Shown: positions 23,023 to 31,331, numbered from the stretch's first letter. The stretch is DNA of 32,938 nucleotides from UBA6109 sp964506465 (GCA_964506465.1 CAZDLM010000036.1:1-32938), one strand, 5' to 3'. Notes: generated by a model from the sequence alone, not told the origin. Numbers and translations: made by a program.

Positions 23023-25161
23023 TCAAAATGCCGCAGAAAGGGGATGCATTTCCATGGCGTTCTTCACGGCCAATCCGATCCGTTCGATCTGATAAGGTTT
23101 CCTCACGTATTCCCCGGCTCCGAGACGTTGGGCTTCCTTCACGCGTTCGGTTTCCGAGTAGCCGCTGACGATGATCGCCTTTTGACCGGGATGTAGATCG
23201 AGGACGCGGCGGTAGGTTTCCAGGCCGTCGATGCCGGGATCCATGACCATGTCCAGGATCAGCAGATCGGCCCTATGGGTCTTCAGATATTCCAGCGCCT
23301 CTTCGCCGCTGGTTGCCGCGGCCACGCGATAGCCGAGCCGACGCATCAGGATGGACGCGACTTCCCTCTGTTCTTCCACGTCATCCACGATCAGAATCGA
23401 TTGCCCCGCGCCCTGATACTCCTCGATCTTGAAGGTGGAAAAGTGCCGGGGCACTTCCCGGCGCGTGGCGGGGAGGTAGATGGAAAAGACGGTTCCGCCG
23501 CCCGCCCGGCCCGCGACTTCGATGTATCCCTTGTGGTCCTTGACGGTTCCCCAGACGACGGCGAGGCCCAATCCCGTGCCGCTGCGGCCCATCACCTTTT
23601 TCGTATAGAAAGGTTCGAAGATCCGTTCCAAATCGTCTTCGGATATTCCGATGCCCTCGTCGGAAACCGACAGAACGACGTAGTCCCCTTCCTTCACCTC
23701 GTCGTAGCCGCGGATCGGCCGGTCGATGTAAGCGTTGCGGGTTTCGACGGTGACCGTGCCGGCCTGCTTCATGGCCTCGGCCGCATTGGACAGGAGGTTC
23801 ATCACCGTCTTGGACAGGTGGACGGAAGAGCCCGCGACGTTCAGAAGATCCGCCCCCAGGCTCACCTCGAACTTCACGTGCGGATGGAAGCTCTTGAGCT
23901 TGTCATGCTCAGGCGTCTGGAGGTGCTCGGCGATGATCGTGTTGAGATTGCAGACCTCGTCGGGTATGGCGCCGCGCCGCGCCAGCGTCAGGAGGTCCTG
24001 GACGATCGCCGCCGCCTTCTCGCCCGACTTCTGGATCGTCAAGATCGGTTTTCGCAGGAGACTGTCCTGGGGAAGCTGCATGAGCAGGAGTTCGGGATAA
24101 CTGACGAGCCCGCCGAGGATGTTGTTCAGGTCGTGTGCCACGCCGCCGGCAAGCGTCCCCAGCGCCTCCATCTTCTGCGACCGCTGCAGGCGCGCTTCGA
24201 GGAGTTTCTTTTCTTCCTCCGTCTGCTTGCGGATCGACAGGTCCCGATTGTAGACGACGCAGCCGATGAAGCTGCCCTCGCCGTCATACATGGCTTTTTC
24301 CTTGCGCCAGACCGGCAGAACCGATCCACTCTTGCAGAGGAGTTCAACCTCGCCCTCCACGTATCCATTCACCTTGAGCTGGTTGAACTTGCGTTCGAAG
24401 ACGGAGCGGCTTGCCTCGGCGAAGGTTTCCTTTGTGTGGCGGCCGATCAGATCCTCCCGGCGGTAGCCGAGCAGAGTGAGTTGCGTCCGGTTGCAGTCGA
24501 GAAGGTATCCCCGTCCGTCCAGAACTTCCACGCCGTCCGGAGCGGCCTCGAAGAGCAGTTTGTAATTGTCCTTCTTGTCGAGGTTCCGGCTGATGTCGCG
24601 GATCATGCGGTACAGCTCGAAGCTTTCCAGGGCGTTCGCGCTGGAAAGAAGGATGATCGACAGCAGCGACAGGAAAATATCCGGGATATGCGGGGTTTCC
24701 CCGCCGATCAGGCCCACGAACATCCCCCGGGTGCGCGAAGAGGTGGTCATCACGTGCAGAATGATCTGTTTCCGATGGTTCCGGGTGGACACGATGACCG
24801 GCCGTTTCTCGCGGAGCGCCCAGGCGAAAATCTCGTTCTCGACGAGGGCGTCTACCTCTCCGGCCATGTAGGGGCCGAAGGATTCGGGGTTCGTATGAAC
24901 AGCCGTGAATTCCTGATTCTGTTCGTTGACGAGGAAGAAGGAAATGGACTCGAACTCCATCAGCGTCTGGATGCGGTTGCGGGTTTCCTGCAGGATCACC
25001 TCGGCGCTGTGGAGCTTGTTGATGCTGGACTGAAAATCCCCCAACGAGGCGGCCATCTCCAACGCGTCCAGCGTGTAGCGATTCGCCTTTTCGAGGAAGC
25101 GGACCCGCTTCTCCAGATAGGGGATGCTCTTGACGGAATCAGTTTTTGCTCTTGTCGCCAT
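23023..25161 (-). CDS. Hybrid sensor histidine kinase (GAF-like, PAS, HisKA, HATPase, receiver)
   Basis: The 712-residue soluble kinase starts with a coiled coil and a GAF-like sensor (about 45-185). A PAS domain follows (about 195-315; LLFEAAPDGVEVLDGRGYLL). Phospho-His 343 lies in GGVAHDLNNI, and the ATPase has the N box NLLSNAAEAM, then SDEGIGISEDD and GTGLGLAVVWG. The receiver (588-705) carries acceptor Asp 637, with one extra residue in DMVMDPGIDG compared with the usual DMVMPGMDG. There are no membrane helices, so it senses a cytosolic signal. Its ATG lies 23 bases inside the end of the upstream HDOD gene, so the two are translationally coupled and probably act together. Confidence 0.95.
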   Translation of the reverse strand: MATRAKTDSVKSIPYLEKRVRFLEKANRYTLDALEMAASLGDFQSSINKLHSAEVILQETRNRIQTLMEFESISFFLVNEQNQEFTAVHTNPESFGPYMAGEVDALVENEIFAWALREKRPVIVSTRNHRKQIILHVMTTSSRTRGMFVGLIGGETPHIPDIFLSLLSIILLSSANALESFELYRMIRDISRNLDKKDNYKLLFEAAPDGVEVLDGRGYLLDCNRTQLTLLGYRREDLIGRHTKETFAEASRSVFERKFNQLKVNGYVEGEVELLCKSGSVLPVWRKEKAMYDGEGSFIGCVVYNRDLSIRKQTEEEKKLLEARLQRSQKMEALGTLAGGVAHDLNNILGGLVSYPELLLMQLPQDSLLRKPILTIQKSGEKAAAIVQDLLTLARRGAIPDEVCNLNTIIAEHLQTPEHDKLKSFHPHVKFEVSLGADLLNVAGSSVHLSKTVMNLLSNAAEAMKQAGTVTVETRNAYIDRPIRGYDEVKEGDYVVLSVSDEGIGISEDDLERIFEPFYTKKVMGRSGTGLGLAVVWGTVKDHKGYIEVAGRAGGGTVFSIYLPATRREVPRHFSTFKIEEYQGAGQSILIVDDVEEQREVASILMRRLGYRVAAATSGEEALEYLKTHRADLLILDMVMDPGIDGLETYRRVLDLHPGQKAIIVSGYSETERVKEAQRLGAGEYVRKPYQIERIGLAVKNAMEMHPLSAAF

Positions 25162-26401
25162 AAAAAAACCCGAAGATTTCGTCCGATTGACGGTCGGCCT
25201 GCTTGACGATCAGAGGCAGGGTGTTTTCCGACAGGTTGATCGCTTTCCAGACGGCCTCGTGCAACCTGGGGATTAAACGCTGGCTGCTGCAGTCGCCGGC
25301 GACTACGTTGGTCATGATATCCGCCACATTCAGGATCGACGGCTCCAGCGGGTTTCGCGACGCCAGCGGATCATGGTGATGCGTCACAACATTCTCCAGC
25401 GAGAAGGGCAGCTTCCACTGTTCCAGAAGCCTTCCGCCGATGGTCGCGTGATCGAAACCGAGGCGCTCCCTTTCGAGCTCGTACAGGACGTGGCCGTTTC
25501 GCCTTGCGGCCCGGAGAAGTTCACAGGAGATTTCCGGTGCATGCTGGAGCAGCAGGAGCCGACCGATGTCGTGGAACAGGCCGGCGACGAAGAGACGCTC
25601 AGTGTTCTGGATGTTCTTGTATCCGGCGAGGATGCGCCCGACCGTCCCGCAGACGATGCTGTGGCGCCAGAACATCTTCATGTCCATGTAATGGGAAGGA
25701 ATCTTGCGGAAAGCGTCGATGAGACTGACGCCGGTGGCGAGCGTGCTGAGTTGATTCGTGCCGACAATGGAGACGGCGCGGAAGAGGTTGTCGATCTTTG
25801 AAGGGAATCCGTAGAAAGCGCTGTTGACGATTTTCAGCAGCCGGGCGGAGAGACTGGTGTCCTTGCTGATGAGATTGGCGATGTCGAAGGCCGAGCTGTT
25901 GGGACGGGTGATGGTTTCGTTGATCTTCAGAAAAATGCCGGGCAGCGTCGGAAGCTTGATCTCATGGTTCAGGAACGCTGCAGGGCCTGGAGGCGCGGCG
26001 TCTGCACGGTGCGCCGGCTCCGGACGTCCGGCGCCGTTGCCGCCGTTCACGGGGGCGGTTTCCTCTCCCCGCAGGATTTCACGGGCTCTGCGCTCGACGC
26101 ACAAGCGATAGAGCTCCCGCACGGCGGGGTGCTCGATGTCGTTGAGCGCGAAACGATCTTGCGTCAGCTTCTCGGCGGCCTCCATGGTCGCCGAGTCGAT
26201 ATCCTCGATCAGTTGCTGCTCGACCTCTTCCTTGGTCACTCCTTGGATATTCGCCTCGACAACCCCCCACATCTTGAGGATACGGATATGCTTGCCCGTA
26301 AGCGCCGTAGCGCCGGCGGCGAGGAAGCGGCCGTTGCGGTCGCGCACGTCCTCGGCAAGCACCATGCCTTCCTTCAATGCGGTGATGTTGATGAGTCCCA
26401 T
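25139..26401 (-). CDS. HDOD-domain signalling protein
   Basis: The 420-residue protein has an N-terminal 60-residue module (LKEGMVLAEDVRDRNGRFLA; HIRILKMWGVVEANI) of the kind usually found in front of HD-GYP domains. An HDOD domain follows at about 150-345 (LPTLPGIFLKINETI; SKDTSLSARLLKIVNSAFYG; GLFHDIGRLLLL). HDOD proteins are HD-fold relatives that regulate motility, stress or development, generally without proven hydrolysis. The start 26401 (MGLINITALKEG) fits the module start; a longer frame adds 19 unconvincing residues. The overlap with the hybrid kinase gene suggests one signalling unit. Confidence 0.9.
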   Translation of the reverse strand: MGLINITALKEGMVLAEDVRDRNGRFLAAGATALTGKHIRILKMWGVVEANIQGVTKEEVEQQLIEDIDSATMEAAEKLTQDRFALNDIEHPAVRELYRLCVERRAREILRGEETAPVNGGNGAGRPEPAHRADAAPPGPAAFLNHEIKLPTLPGIFLKINETITRPNSSAFDIANLISKDTSLSARLLKIVNSAFYGFPSKIDNLFRAVSIVGTNQLSTLATGVSLIDAFRKIPSHYMDMKMFWRHSIVCGTVGRILAGYKNIQNTERLFVAGLFHDIGRLLLLQHAPEISCELLRAARRNGHVLYELERERLGFDHATIGGRLLEQWKLPFSLENVVTHHHDPLASRNPLEPSILNVADIMTNVVAGDCSSQRLIPRLHEAVWKAINLSENTLPLIVKQADRQSDEIFGFFYGDKSKN

Positions 26402-26491
26402 AATCCGATGCCCCGTAGGAGAGCCGCCGCTGGCCTCTACCGTGCTATATCGTCGCATTGCCGGGAATTCTTTAACCCTTTTTCAATAAGA

Positions 26492-26521
26492 TTTGCCATT
26501 TGGCGAATCGATGGCTAATAT
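26492..26521 (+). promoter_or_regulatory. Predicted promoter and overlapping dyad for the TPM-LemA genes
   Basis: TTGCCA (26493-26498) is followed after 17 bases by TAATAT (26516-26521). The near-palindrome TTTGCCATTTGGCGAA (26492-26507) covers the -35 element and GCCAT/ATGGC arms flank the spacer. A regulator may bind here. The same 225-base gap must also hold the leftward HDOD promoter, which I could not place. Confidence 0.45.
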
Positions 26522-26626
26522 AAGCGCAATTTTTCCTTGAAATACCTTCTTTGGACCAACTGCGAAAAGGAAATCATGCTCCCGTCGCCCGGGTGCTGAC
26601 GGGGATCGGGGGGAGACGGAAAACCG

Positions 26627-27490
26627 ATGGCAGGGTTTGTTCGTTGCATCATCAGAAGACCTTTCAGAAGTCCCCGACCCGGGATTTCGGCTGCCTCTCT
26701 CCTTTTCTTCCAGCGCCGCGGGACGCGGGTCCGCCTGCTGCTCGCAGGTCTGATCTTCTTGGTTTCAGCGGCGGCCGGGACCGCCGGATCGCCTGAAACC
26801 TCTCCGCAACCGGTCGGCGCCGTGAACGATTTTGCCGGAATTGCATCCCCGGAAATGCGGGCGAAGATGGAGGACTTGAGCAGGGAGGTTCTTCAGAAGA
26901 CCGGCGTTGCCGTTGTCGTAGCCGTTCTGGAGACGATCGGGGGCGTCGATGTGAACGATTATGCGAACCGCCTCTACGCCGCGTGGGGGATCGGGAAGAA
27001 GGGAGAGGACAGGGGCGTTCTCATCCTGCTCGCGGTCCGGGAGCGCCGGATCCGCATCGAGACGGGCTACGGTGTGGAAGGCATTCTTCCCGACGGACTG
27101 GCCGGCGAGATTCTCGACCGTTACGCCATCCCGTATCTGAAGAAGAACGATTTCAGCTCTGGTCTTTACAACGCCCTGGCGGCGGTTTCGGCGGTTGTCG
27201 CGAAGGATGCGGGCGTCGAACTGACGGGTCTGCCCAGCCGGGAAGCCCGCGGCTCAGGCAAACGCGCCCGGGAAGGGAACTGGCTGACGCCGGTTCTCCT
27301 GATCCTGGCCGCGGCGGCGATCCTGGGAACCAGGAGGGGCCGGGAGGATGTCCTGCCGTTGCTGCTGTTGCTGCTTGCCAGCGGCGGACGCGGGCGAGGC
27401 GGCGGCGGTTTCGGCGGTTTCGGCGGCGGCGGTTTCGGCGGGTTCGGTGGCGGCAGCAGCGGTGGTGGCGGCGCCAGCCGGGGCTTCTGA
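26627..27490 (+). CDS. TPM-domain protein with Gly-rich tail (YgcG family)
   Basis: The 287-residue protein has an arginine-rich N-terminus and a signal-anchor-like helix (about 36-50). A TPM domain follows at about 63-190 (VNDFAGIASPEMRAKMEDLS; GVAVVVAVLETIGG; KGEDRGVLILLAVRERRIRI; ETGYGVEGILPDGLAGEILD). A second helix (about 222-236) and a tail of GGF/GGFGG repeats (250-287) complete it. TPM proteins are membrane-linked, occur next to LemA in many bacteria and are named for a thylakoid protein with phosphatase activity; their bacterial role is unclear. The acidic and aromatic motifs typical of the domain are present. The glycine tail is common in the family. Confidence 0.92.
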   Translation: MAGFVRCIIRRPFRSPRPGISAASLLFFQRRGTRVRLLLAGLIFLVSAAAGTAGSPETSPQPVGAVNDFAGIASPEMRAKMEDLSREVLQKTGVAVVVAVLETIGGVDVNDYANRLYAAWGIGKKGEDRGVLILLAVRERRIRIETGYGVEGILPDGLAGEILDRYAIPYLKKNDFSSGLYNALAAVSAVVAKDAGVELTGLPSREARGSGKRAREGNWLTPVLLILAAAAILGTRRGREDVLPLLLLLLASGGRGRGGGGFGGFGGGGFGGFGGGSSGGGGASRGF

Positions 27491-27634
27491 CGGGTTTGCG
27501 GAAATCGTCCCGGACAGACGGCGAAAAGCCTGTTGAAAAAGATGCGGAACCGGGGCAGAATCCACTCTACGTGGGAGCTTCCGCAAGTACGGGTGCGGAA
27601 CGGACCGCCGGAGCGAGTTGGTCGGGAGGAAAGC

Positions 27635-28366
27635 ATGACGAAGAAGCCCGGGAATCCGGGAGAGATCTTTCCGGAATTTCGCGAGGATTTCCAGAAGCTG
27701 TTCGGAGACGAACTCGTCGCGATCATCCTGTACGGAAGCGGCGCGGCGGGCCGATATGTCCCCGGCCGGTCCGACATCAACTTCCTCATCGTCTTGACGG
27801 AAGCGGGTGTGGAGCAGATCGATCGTGTCGTCGACGCCGTGAAACGATGGCGGAAGCGCGGGGTCGCGACACCGCTCTTCATGACGCCGTCCTATGTGCG
27901 GGAATCCCTGGATGCCTATCCGATCGAGTTTCTGAACATGAAGCGCGAGCACGTTCTCGTCTGTGGACAGGATGTCCTCAAAGACCTGACCTTCGAACCT
28001 GCGCACCTGCGGCTCCAGATCGAACGGGAGCTGAAGGGAAAGATCCTTCACCTCCGCACCGGCTTCCTCGAGGCCGAGGGGGACGCCAGGAAATTGCGGG
28101 AACTGATCCGAGTGTCCCTGGTTGCCTTCCTTTCACTTTTCACGGCTCTCCTGTATTTGAAAGGCGGCGCCGTTCCCTCCGACCGCAGGGAGATCGTGCG
28201 CGAGGTGTCGCGCATCCTGCCGGTGGACGAGGCGGTCTTCCTGCGCTGCCTCGATATCCGCGAGGGTACGGATGGGCTGTCCTCTGCGGGCGTAAAAGAG
28301 GCTTTTCAGGCCTACATGCGAGAGATCGAACGGCTCTCTGGAAGGATCGACCGGGCTGCGCTTTAA
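27635..28366 (+). CDS. Nucleotidyltransferase-fold protein between TPM and LemA genes
   Basis: The 243-residue protein starts at 27635 (MTKKPGNPGEIF) with a GGGAGGA site. A nucleotidyltransferase core is visible: IILYGSGAAGRYVPGRSDIN at about 31-50 corresponds to the GS...DxD motif, but the second metal-binding Asp is Asn (SDINFLIVL). This change makes ordinary nucleotide transfer doubtful. The rest is mostly helical and includes a hydrophobic segment (about 152-171). A frame from 27533 exists, but its first 34 residues have no coding look. The position between TPM and lemA, all on one strand, suggests a shared membrane-associated function that is not known. Confidence 0.82.
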   Translation: MTKKPGNPGEIFPEFREDFQKLFGDELVAIILYGSGAAGRYVPGRSDINFLIVLTEAGVEQIDRVVDAVKRWRKRGVATPLFMTPSYVRESLDAYPIEFLNMKREHVLVCGQDVLKDLTFEPAHLRLQIERELKGKILHLRTGFLEAEGDARKLRELIRVSLVAFLSLFTALLYLKGGAVPSDRREIVREVSRILPVDEAVFLRCLDIREGTDGLSSAGVKEAFQAYMREIERLSGRIDRAAL

Positions 28367-28403
28367 GACGTGAAAAGACGGATACGGGACAAAGGAGGCA
28401 AAC

Positions 28404-28979
28404 ATGAGCAAGACAAAGATGATCCTGATTGCAGTGGCGGCCGTCATCGTTCTCGGCGGCCTGTCGCTGTATGGATTTTTCAAGGGGACGTACAACACAT
28501 TCGTTGCGAAGGACGAGGCGGTGAAATCTTCGTGGGCGCAGGTGGAAAATCAGCTCCAGCGCCGCTACGACCTGATCCCCAATCTGGTGGAAACCGTCAA
28601 GGGATATGCCAAACAGGAGCGGGATGTCCTCGTCGAGGTGACGAATGCGCGGGCCAGAGTGGGAAGCGCATCGACGGTTTCCGACAAGATCAGCGCCAAC
28701 AACGAACTGTCATCGGCTCTGAGCCGGCTTCTGGTCGTAGTCGAGCGCTACCCGGATCTGAAATCCAACGTGAACTTCCTCCGCCTGCAGGACGAACTGG
28801 CGGGGACGGAAAATCGGATTTCCGTCGAACGCCGGCGTTACAACGAAGCCGTACAGGCTTACAACGTCGCTATCCGCAGTTTCCCGGCGAATCTGCTGGC
28901 AGGCATGTTTTCCTTCGAAAAGGCCGCTTTTTTTGAGGCGCCGGCCGCTGCGAAGGCCACCCCGCAGGTGAAGTTCTAG
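28404..28979 (+). CDS. lemA: LemA-family protein
   Basis: The 191-residue protein has an N-terminal membrane helix (about 5-27) and a long alpha-helical periplasmic part typical of LemA. Conserved pieces are YNTFVAKDEAVKSSWAQVEN, LQRRYDLIPNLVETVKGYAK, NNELSSALSRLLVVVERYPD, LKSNVNFLRLQDELAGTENR and ISVERRRYNEAVQAYNVAIR, all diagnostic. A strong AAAGGAGG site precedes the ATG. LemA proteins accompany TPM proteins in many genomes; their molecular role is unresolved. Confidence 0.96.
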   Translation: MSKTKMILIAVAAVIVLGGLSLYGFFKGTYNTFVAKDEAVKSSWAQVENQLQRRYDLIPNLVETVKGYAKQERDVLVEVTNARARVGSASTVSDKISANNELSSALSRLLVVVERYPDLKSNVNFLRLQDELAGTENRISVERRRYNEAVQAYNVAIRSFPANLLAGMFSFEKAAFFEAPAAAKATPQVKF

Positions 28980-28992
28980 CCTGCGGATTCCC

Positions 28993-29033
28993 CCGCGGCG
29001 CACCGCCGCGGCACCCCCCCGCGGAAAGCGGGG
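28993..29033 (+). other. Two tandem GC-rich hairpins between lemA and the Usp gene
   Basis: CCGCGGCG (28993-29000) and CGCCGCGG (29004-29011) give a perfect 8-bp stem. CCCCGC (29017-29022) and GCGGGG (29028-29033) give a 6-bp stem. No U tract follows. They sit 14 bases after the lemA stop and may slow polymerase or protect the 3' end. Confidence 0.5.
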
Positions 29034-29060
29034 CAGGAAGACGAAAGGAGGAATTCGAAC

Positions 29061-29519
29061 ATGTTGCCTTTCCGAAAGATCCTTCATCCGACGGATTTCA
29101 GCAATCCGTCCGTGGTGGCGTTGGAGGCCGCCAAAGAGCTGGCTGTGCAGTTCTCGGCCGAACTATCCGTCGTCCATGTCGTTTCGGCCGTGCCGCTTCT
29201 TCCCGTCATGGAGGGGACGTCGTCCTTCGACGTCGAAACGTACCAGGCGGAACTGGTCGCCTGTTCGCGCCAGGCCCTCGACGACCTGATCCGGAAGCAC
29301 TTTCCGAATGGAGGGGTCCGCTCTGAGCTGTTGCACGGCAATCCCGCCGATCAAGTCGTGCGGATCGCGGAGAAAGAAGGCGTCGATCTGATCGTATTGG
29401 CTACCCATGGCCAGACGGGCTGGCGTCACCTCGTTTTCGGATCGGTCGCGGCTCGCGTGGTCCGGCTGGCGCCTTGCCCGGTTCTGACCGTTCGTGCGCC
29501 CTATGCCGAGAGGCCGTGA
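29061..29519 (+). CDS. Universal stress protein, UspA family (ATP-binding type)
   Basis: The 152-residue cytosolic protein has the Usp fold: FRKILHPTDFSNPSVVALEA at the start, then VVHVVSAVPL, a variable middle, and GVDLIVLATHGQTGW. The GQTG...FGS loop (THGQTGWRHLVFGSVAARVV) is that of ATP-binding Usp proteins. The C-terminus is CPVLTVRAPY. A GAAAGGAGG site precedes the ATG. It lies 82 bases after lemA and may share its transcript, or be expressed separately under starvation. Confidence 0.95.
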   Translation: MLPFRKILHPTDFSNPSVVALEAAKELAVQFSAELSVVHVVSAVPLLPVMEGTSSFDVETYQAELVACSRQALDDLIRKHFPNGGVRSELLHGNPADQVVRIAEKEGVDLIVLATHGQTGWRHLVFGSVAARVVRLAPCPVLTVRAPYAERP

Positions 29520-29557
29520 GGAGGTTTCTCAGACAGGCAGGAATCCGGGGGGACGGG

Positions 29558-29869
29558 ATGAATCGAAGAAGCCGTGGGCCAAGATGGGTGCAGGAGCTCT
29601 CCGAGAGCGCGGGGAAGGCTCTTCGGTTTGTCCGCGATGTCCTGTACGGCTACACCACGCACGAACTGAACCTTGAATTGAGGAAAGAGCGGGCCCAGGT
29701 GGAGCGGCTTTTCATGCTCGCCGTCTTCGGCGACCTCATCGGCCTGCCCATCCTCCCCCCTTACTACGCCATGAGGATCCTGCCGTTCATCGTCCCGTCG
29801 CTGCGGTCGTGGAAACGGAGCCTGCTGAGGGAGAGGGATTTGACGGACTTGGCCACAGCAGACCTGTAG
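29558..29869 (+). CDS. Small uncharacterised protein with a hydrophobic segment
   Basis: The 103-residue protein begins MNRRSRGPRWVQEL after a GGGGGGAC site, 39 bases after the Usp stop. It has a basic N-terminus, a helix (LNLELRKERAQVERL) and a hydrophobic segment (FMLAVFGDLIGLPILPPYYA region, about 51-70). A basic stretch and a second moderately hydrophobic patch (PFIVPSL) follow. No family name is recognised. The gene is supported by its reading frame, ribosome site and membrane-like pattern. Its place after usp suggests co-expression. Confidence 0.65.
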   Translation: MNRRSRGPRWVQELSESAGKALRFVRDVLYGYTTHELNLELRKERAQVERLFMLAVFGDLIGLPILPPYYAMRILPFIVPSLRSWKRSLLRERDLTDLATADL

Positions 29870-29874
29870 CGGAG

Positions 29875-30101
29875 CAGGCTGTTGAATCCGACAGCGAGCG
29901 CCACCCCGCAGGGGCGGACGAGCGAGTGAAGAACAATCCCCGTCCTTGGGGATCGCAGGCGGTCCGGAAGAGTGTTCGGACTGCCTGCAAAAAGACCCGT
30001 CTGCTGCGTTTCCTCATCCCTCGTCGCTGCGGTGTACATCCCAGTACGCCTCGCTCCTCGGGATTTCGGGGCCTTGCATCCGGATCTTTTTGAACAGCCT
30101 G
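29875..30101. repeat. AGGCTGTT-ended intergenic repeat, unit A
   Basis: It begins CAGGCTGTTGAA (29875-29886) and ends TTGAACAGCCTG (30090-30101), an inverted terminal repeat with one mismatch. Inside are a 6-bp hairpin ATCCCC/GGGGAT (29936-29953) and a 12-bp hairpin GCAGGCGGTCCG / CGGACTGCCTGC (29955-29988). An interior part then begins GACCCGTCTGCTGCGT and ends GGGGCCTTGCATCC, shared with unit B. No transposase frame is present, so it is a non-autonomous, MITE-like element by inference. Confidence 0.75.
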
Positions 30102-30115
30102 CGAATGGACAGAGT

Positions 30116-30266
30116 AGGCTGTTGAAGAAGGCCCGTTTGCTGCGTCCTGAGCTTATCGAAGGGCATCATCCCTCCCTTCGACAAGCTCAGGGCAGGCTGA
30201 GGGAATGGTCACGGTGAGCCTGTCGAACCGTCGGGGGCCTTGCACCCAGACACTTCTGAACAGCCT
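30116..30266. repeat. AGGCTGTT-ended intergenic repeat, unit B
   Basis: It opens AGGCTGTTGAA (30116-30126) and closes with AACAGCCT (30259-30266). It shares CCGTTTGCTGCGT near one end and GGGGCCTTGCACCC near the other with unit A. The middle is replaced by the hairpin-forming CTTCGACAAGCTCAG sequence listed separately. The two units are 14 bases apart. Confidence 0.75.
30146..30227. repeat. Nested palindromic CTTCGACAAGCTCAG element
   Basis: CCTGAGCTTATCGAAGGG (30146-30163) pairs with CCCTTCGACAAGCTCAGG (30174-30191) at 17 of 18 positions. The middle arm TTCGACAAGCTCA (30177-30189) also pairs with TGAGCCTGTCGAA (30215-30227) at 12 of 13. Similar palindromes are common intergenic repeats in environmental genomes. 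The element lies inside unit B. Confidence 0.7.
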
Positions 30267-30323
30267 GGAAGGAAACAACGATCTCGACGCCTCGTCCGGC
30301 CTTCGACGCCGGATCCCTGGCGA
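30267..30323. other. Rest of the 454-base gap between the small protein and the NUDIX gene
   Basis: The gap 29870-30323 is filled mainly by repeat units A and B. The last 57 bases hold no recognisable gene, hairpin or promoter. Confidence 0.5.
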
Positions 30324-31331
30324 TTAGAGTCCTTGCTCCGTGTCGCCCGGCGCCGGCCGGGACTTCCAGATGCCGTCTTCCATGACGATCCGCGACGCTG
30401 TGCCGGGCGCCGCAGACGGCCGGTGGCCGGATAAAGAATACTTCGGATCGTTCGGCAGGAGAACGCCGTAGGTCTCCCCTTCGACGAATCCCTCCGGGAG
30501 GATCGGCTCGATCCGGCGGTGCGAAGCGGCGGAAAAAACCGCATCCGCCATCGTAAAGGCGGCGAGTTCCTCCACGGTCCGGAGCGTCGGCGGCATGAGA
30601 ACGATCATCCCTTCCCCGTGCAGGGACAGGGCCTCCGCGGGCGTCAGCCACTGGCATTCCGTCATTTCCGAATGATCCTGAAGAGCCGTCTGTCCCGCCG
30701 GCAGGCGCGCCAGAAAGAAGCGTGTGTCGAAACGGCGCGGTTCCACCGTGGGCGTAATCCAGCGGGAGTAGGGAACCAGCCGGTCGAGGGCATAGTGGAG
30801 TTTCTCATAGCGGGCGATCTCCGCCAGGCTCAGCGAATGATTGCGCAGCCCGCCGCGGCAGGCCGCGCGGCGGACCGACGCCGGACTTGAAGAATCGAGC
30901 GGAAGGCCGTTGAGCGCATTGGCGAGCAGGATTCCCGACTCCTCGAAGGTCTCCCGGATGGCTGCGACAAAAAGACCGCGCGCCCTTGCGACGGGCAGGG
31001 ACGGTTCCTGCAGGAGGACATTGACGCCGGGGGGCGGGGCGTCCAAGTAGGGGAGAAGCTCGTCCGCCATGTCGGCATCGTCCAGGCGGCCGCCCGGAAA
31101 TACAAAGGCCCCTCCCATGAAGTTCTGGCGCGCGTTACGGCGCATCAGGAGCACCTCGAAAGGCCTTCCTGGGTTTTCGCGCACGATGATGACCGTTGCC
31201 GCGTCGAGGGGTTCGACCGGTTCCGGCGGGGGCGATTTCAGGAATTCATTCGGCATGATCGGAATCGGATCCTTCCCGAAAAGACTTCTCCCGCCCCCCC
31301 TGGGACGGAAATCCATTCGTTTTGTGTTCAT
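30324..31331 (-). CDS. NUDIX hydrolase (NUDT19-like)
   Basis: The 335-residue protein has an N-terminal NUDIX domain: DAATVIIVRENPGRPFEVLL and MRRNARQNFMGGAFVFPGG, then after a long insert AAIRETFEESGILLA, the REUXEEXGU helix that binds metal. The insert between FPGG and the RE..EE helix is typical of NUDT19/RP2-like CoA-type hydrolases. These cleave nucleoside diphosphates linked to another group; acyl-CoA is possible but not proved. The C-terminal 150 residues include PYSRWITPTVEPRRFDTRFF, also seen in that group. The ATG overlaps the upstream SDR stop (ATGA). A later ATG at 31256 (MPNEFLKS) is an alternative. Confidence 0.9.
   Translation of the reverse strand: MNTKRMDFRPRGGGRSLFGKDPIPIMPNEFLKSPPPEPVEPLDAATVIIVRENPGRPFEVLLMRRNARQNFMGGAFVFPGGRLDDADMADELLPYLDAPPPGVNVLLQEPSLPVARARGLFVAAIRETFEESGILLANALNGLPLDSSSPASVRRAACRGGLRNHSLSLAEIARYEKLHYALDRLVPYSRWITPTVEPRRFDTRFFLARLPAGQTALQDHSEMTECQWLTPAEALSLHGEGMIVLMPPTLRTVEELAAFTMADAVFSAASHRRIEPILPEGFVEGETYGVLLPNDPKYSLSGHRPSAAPGTASRIVMEDGIWKSRPAPGDTEQGL

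Noticed and set aside
26485..26510. TGGCAAATCTTATTG on the minus strand as a sigma54 promoter for the HDOD gene.
   Set aside because: The GG to GC spacing is off by one base and the second element lacks GC.
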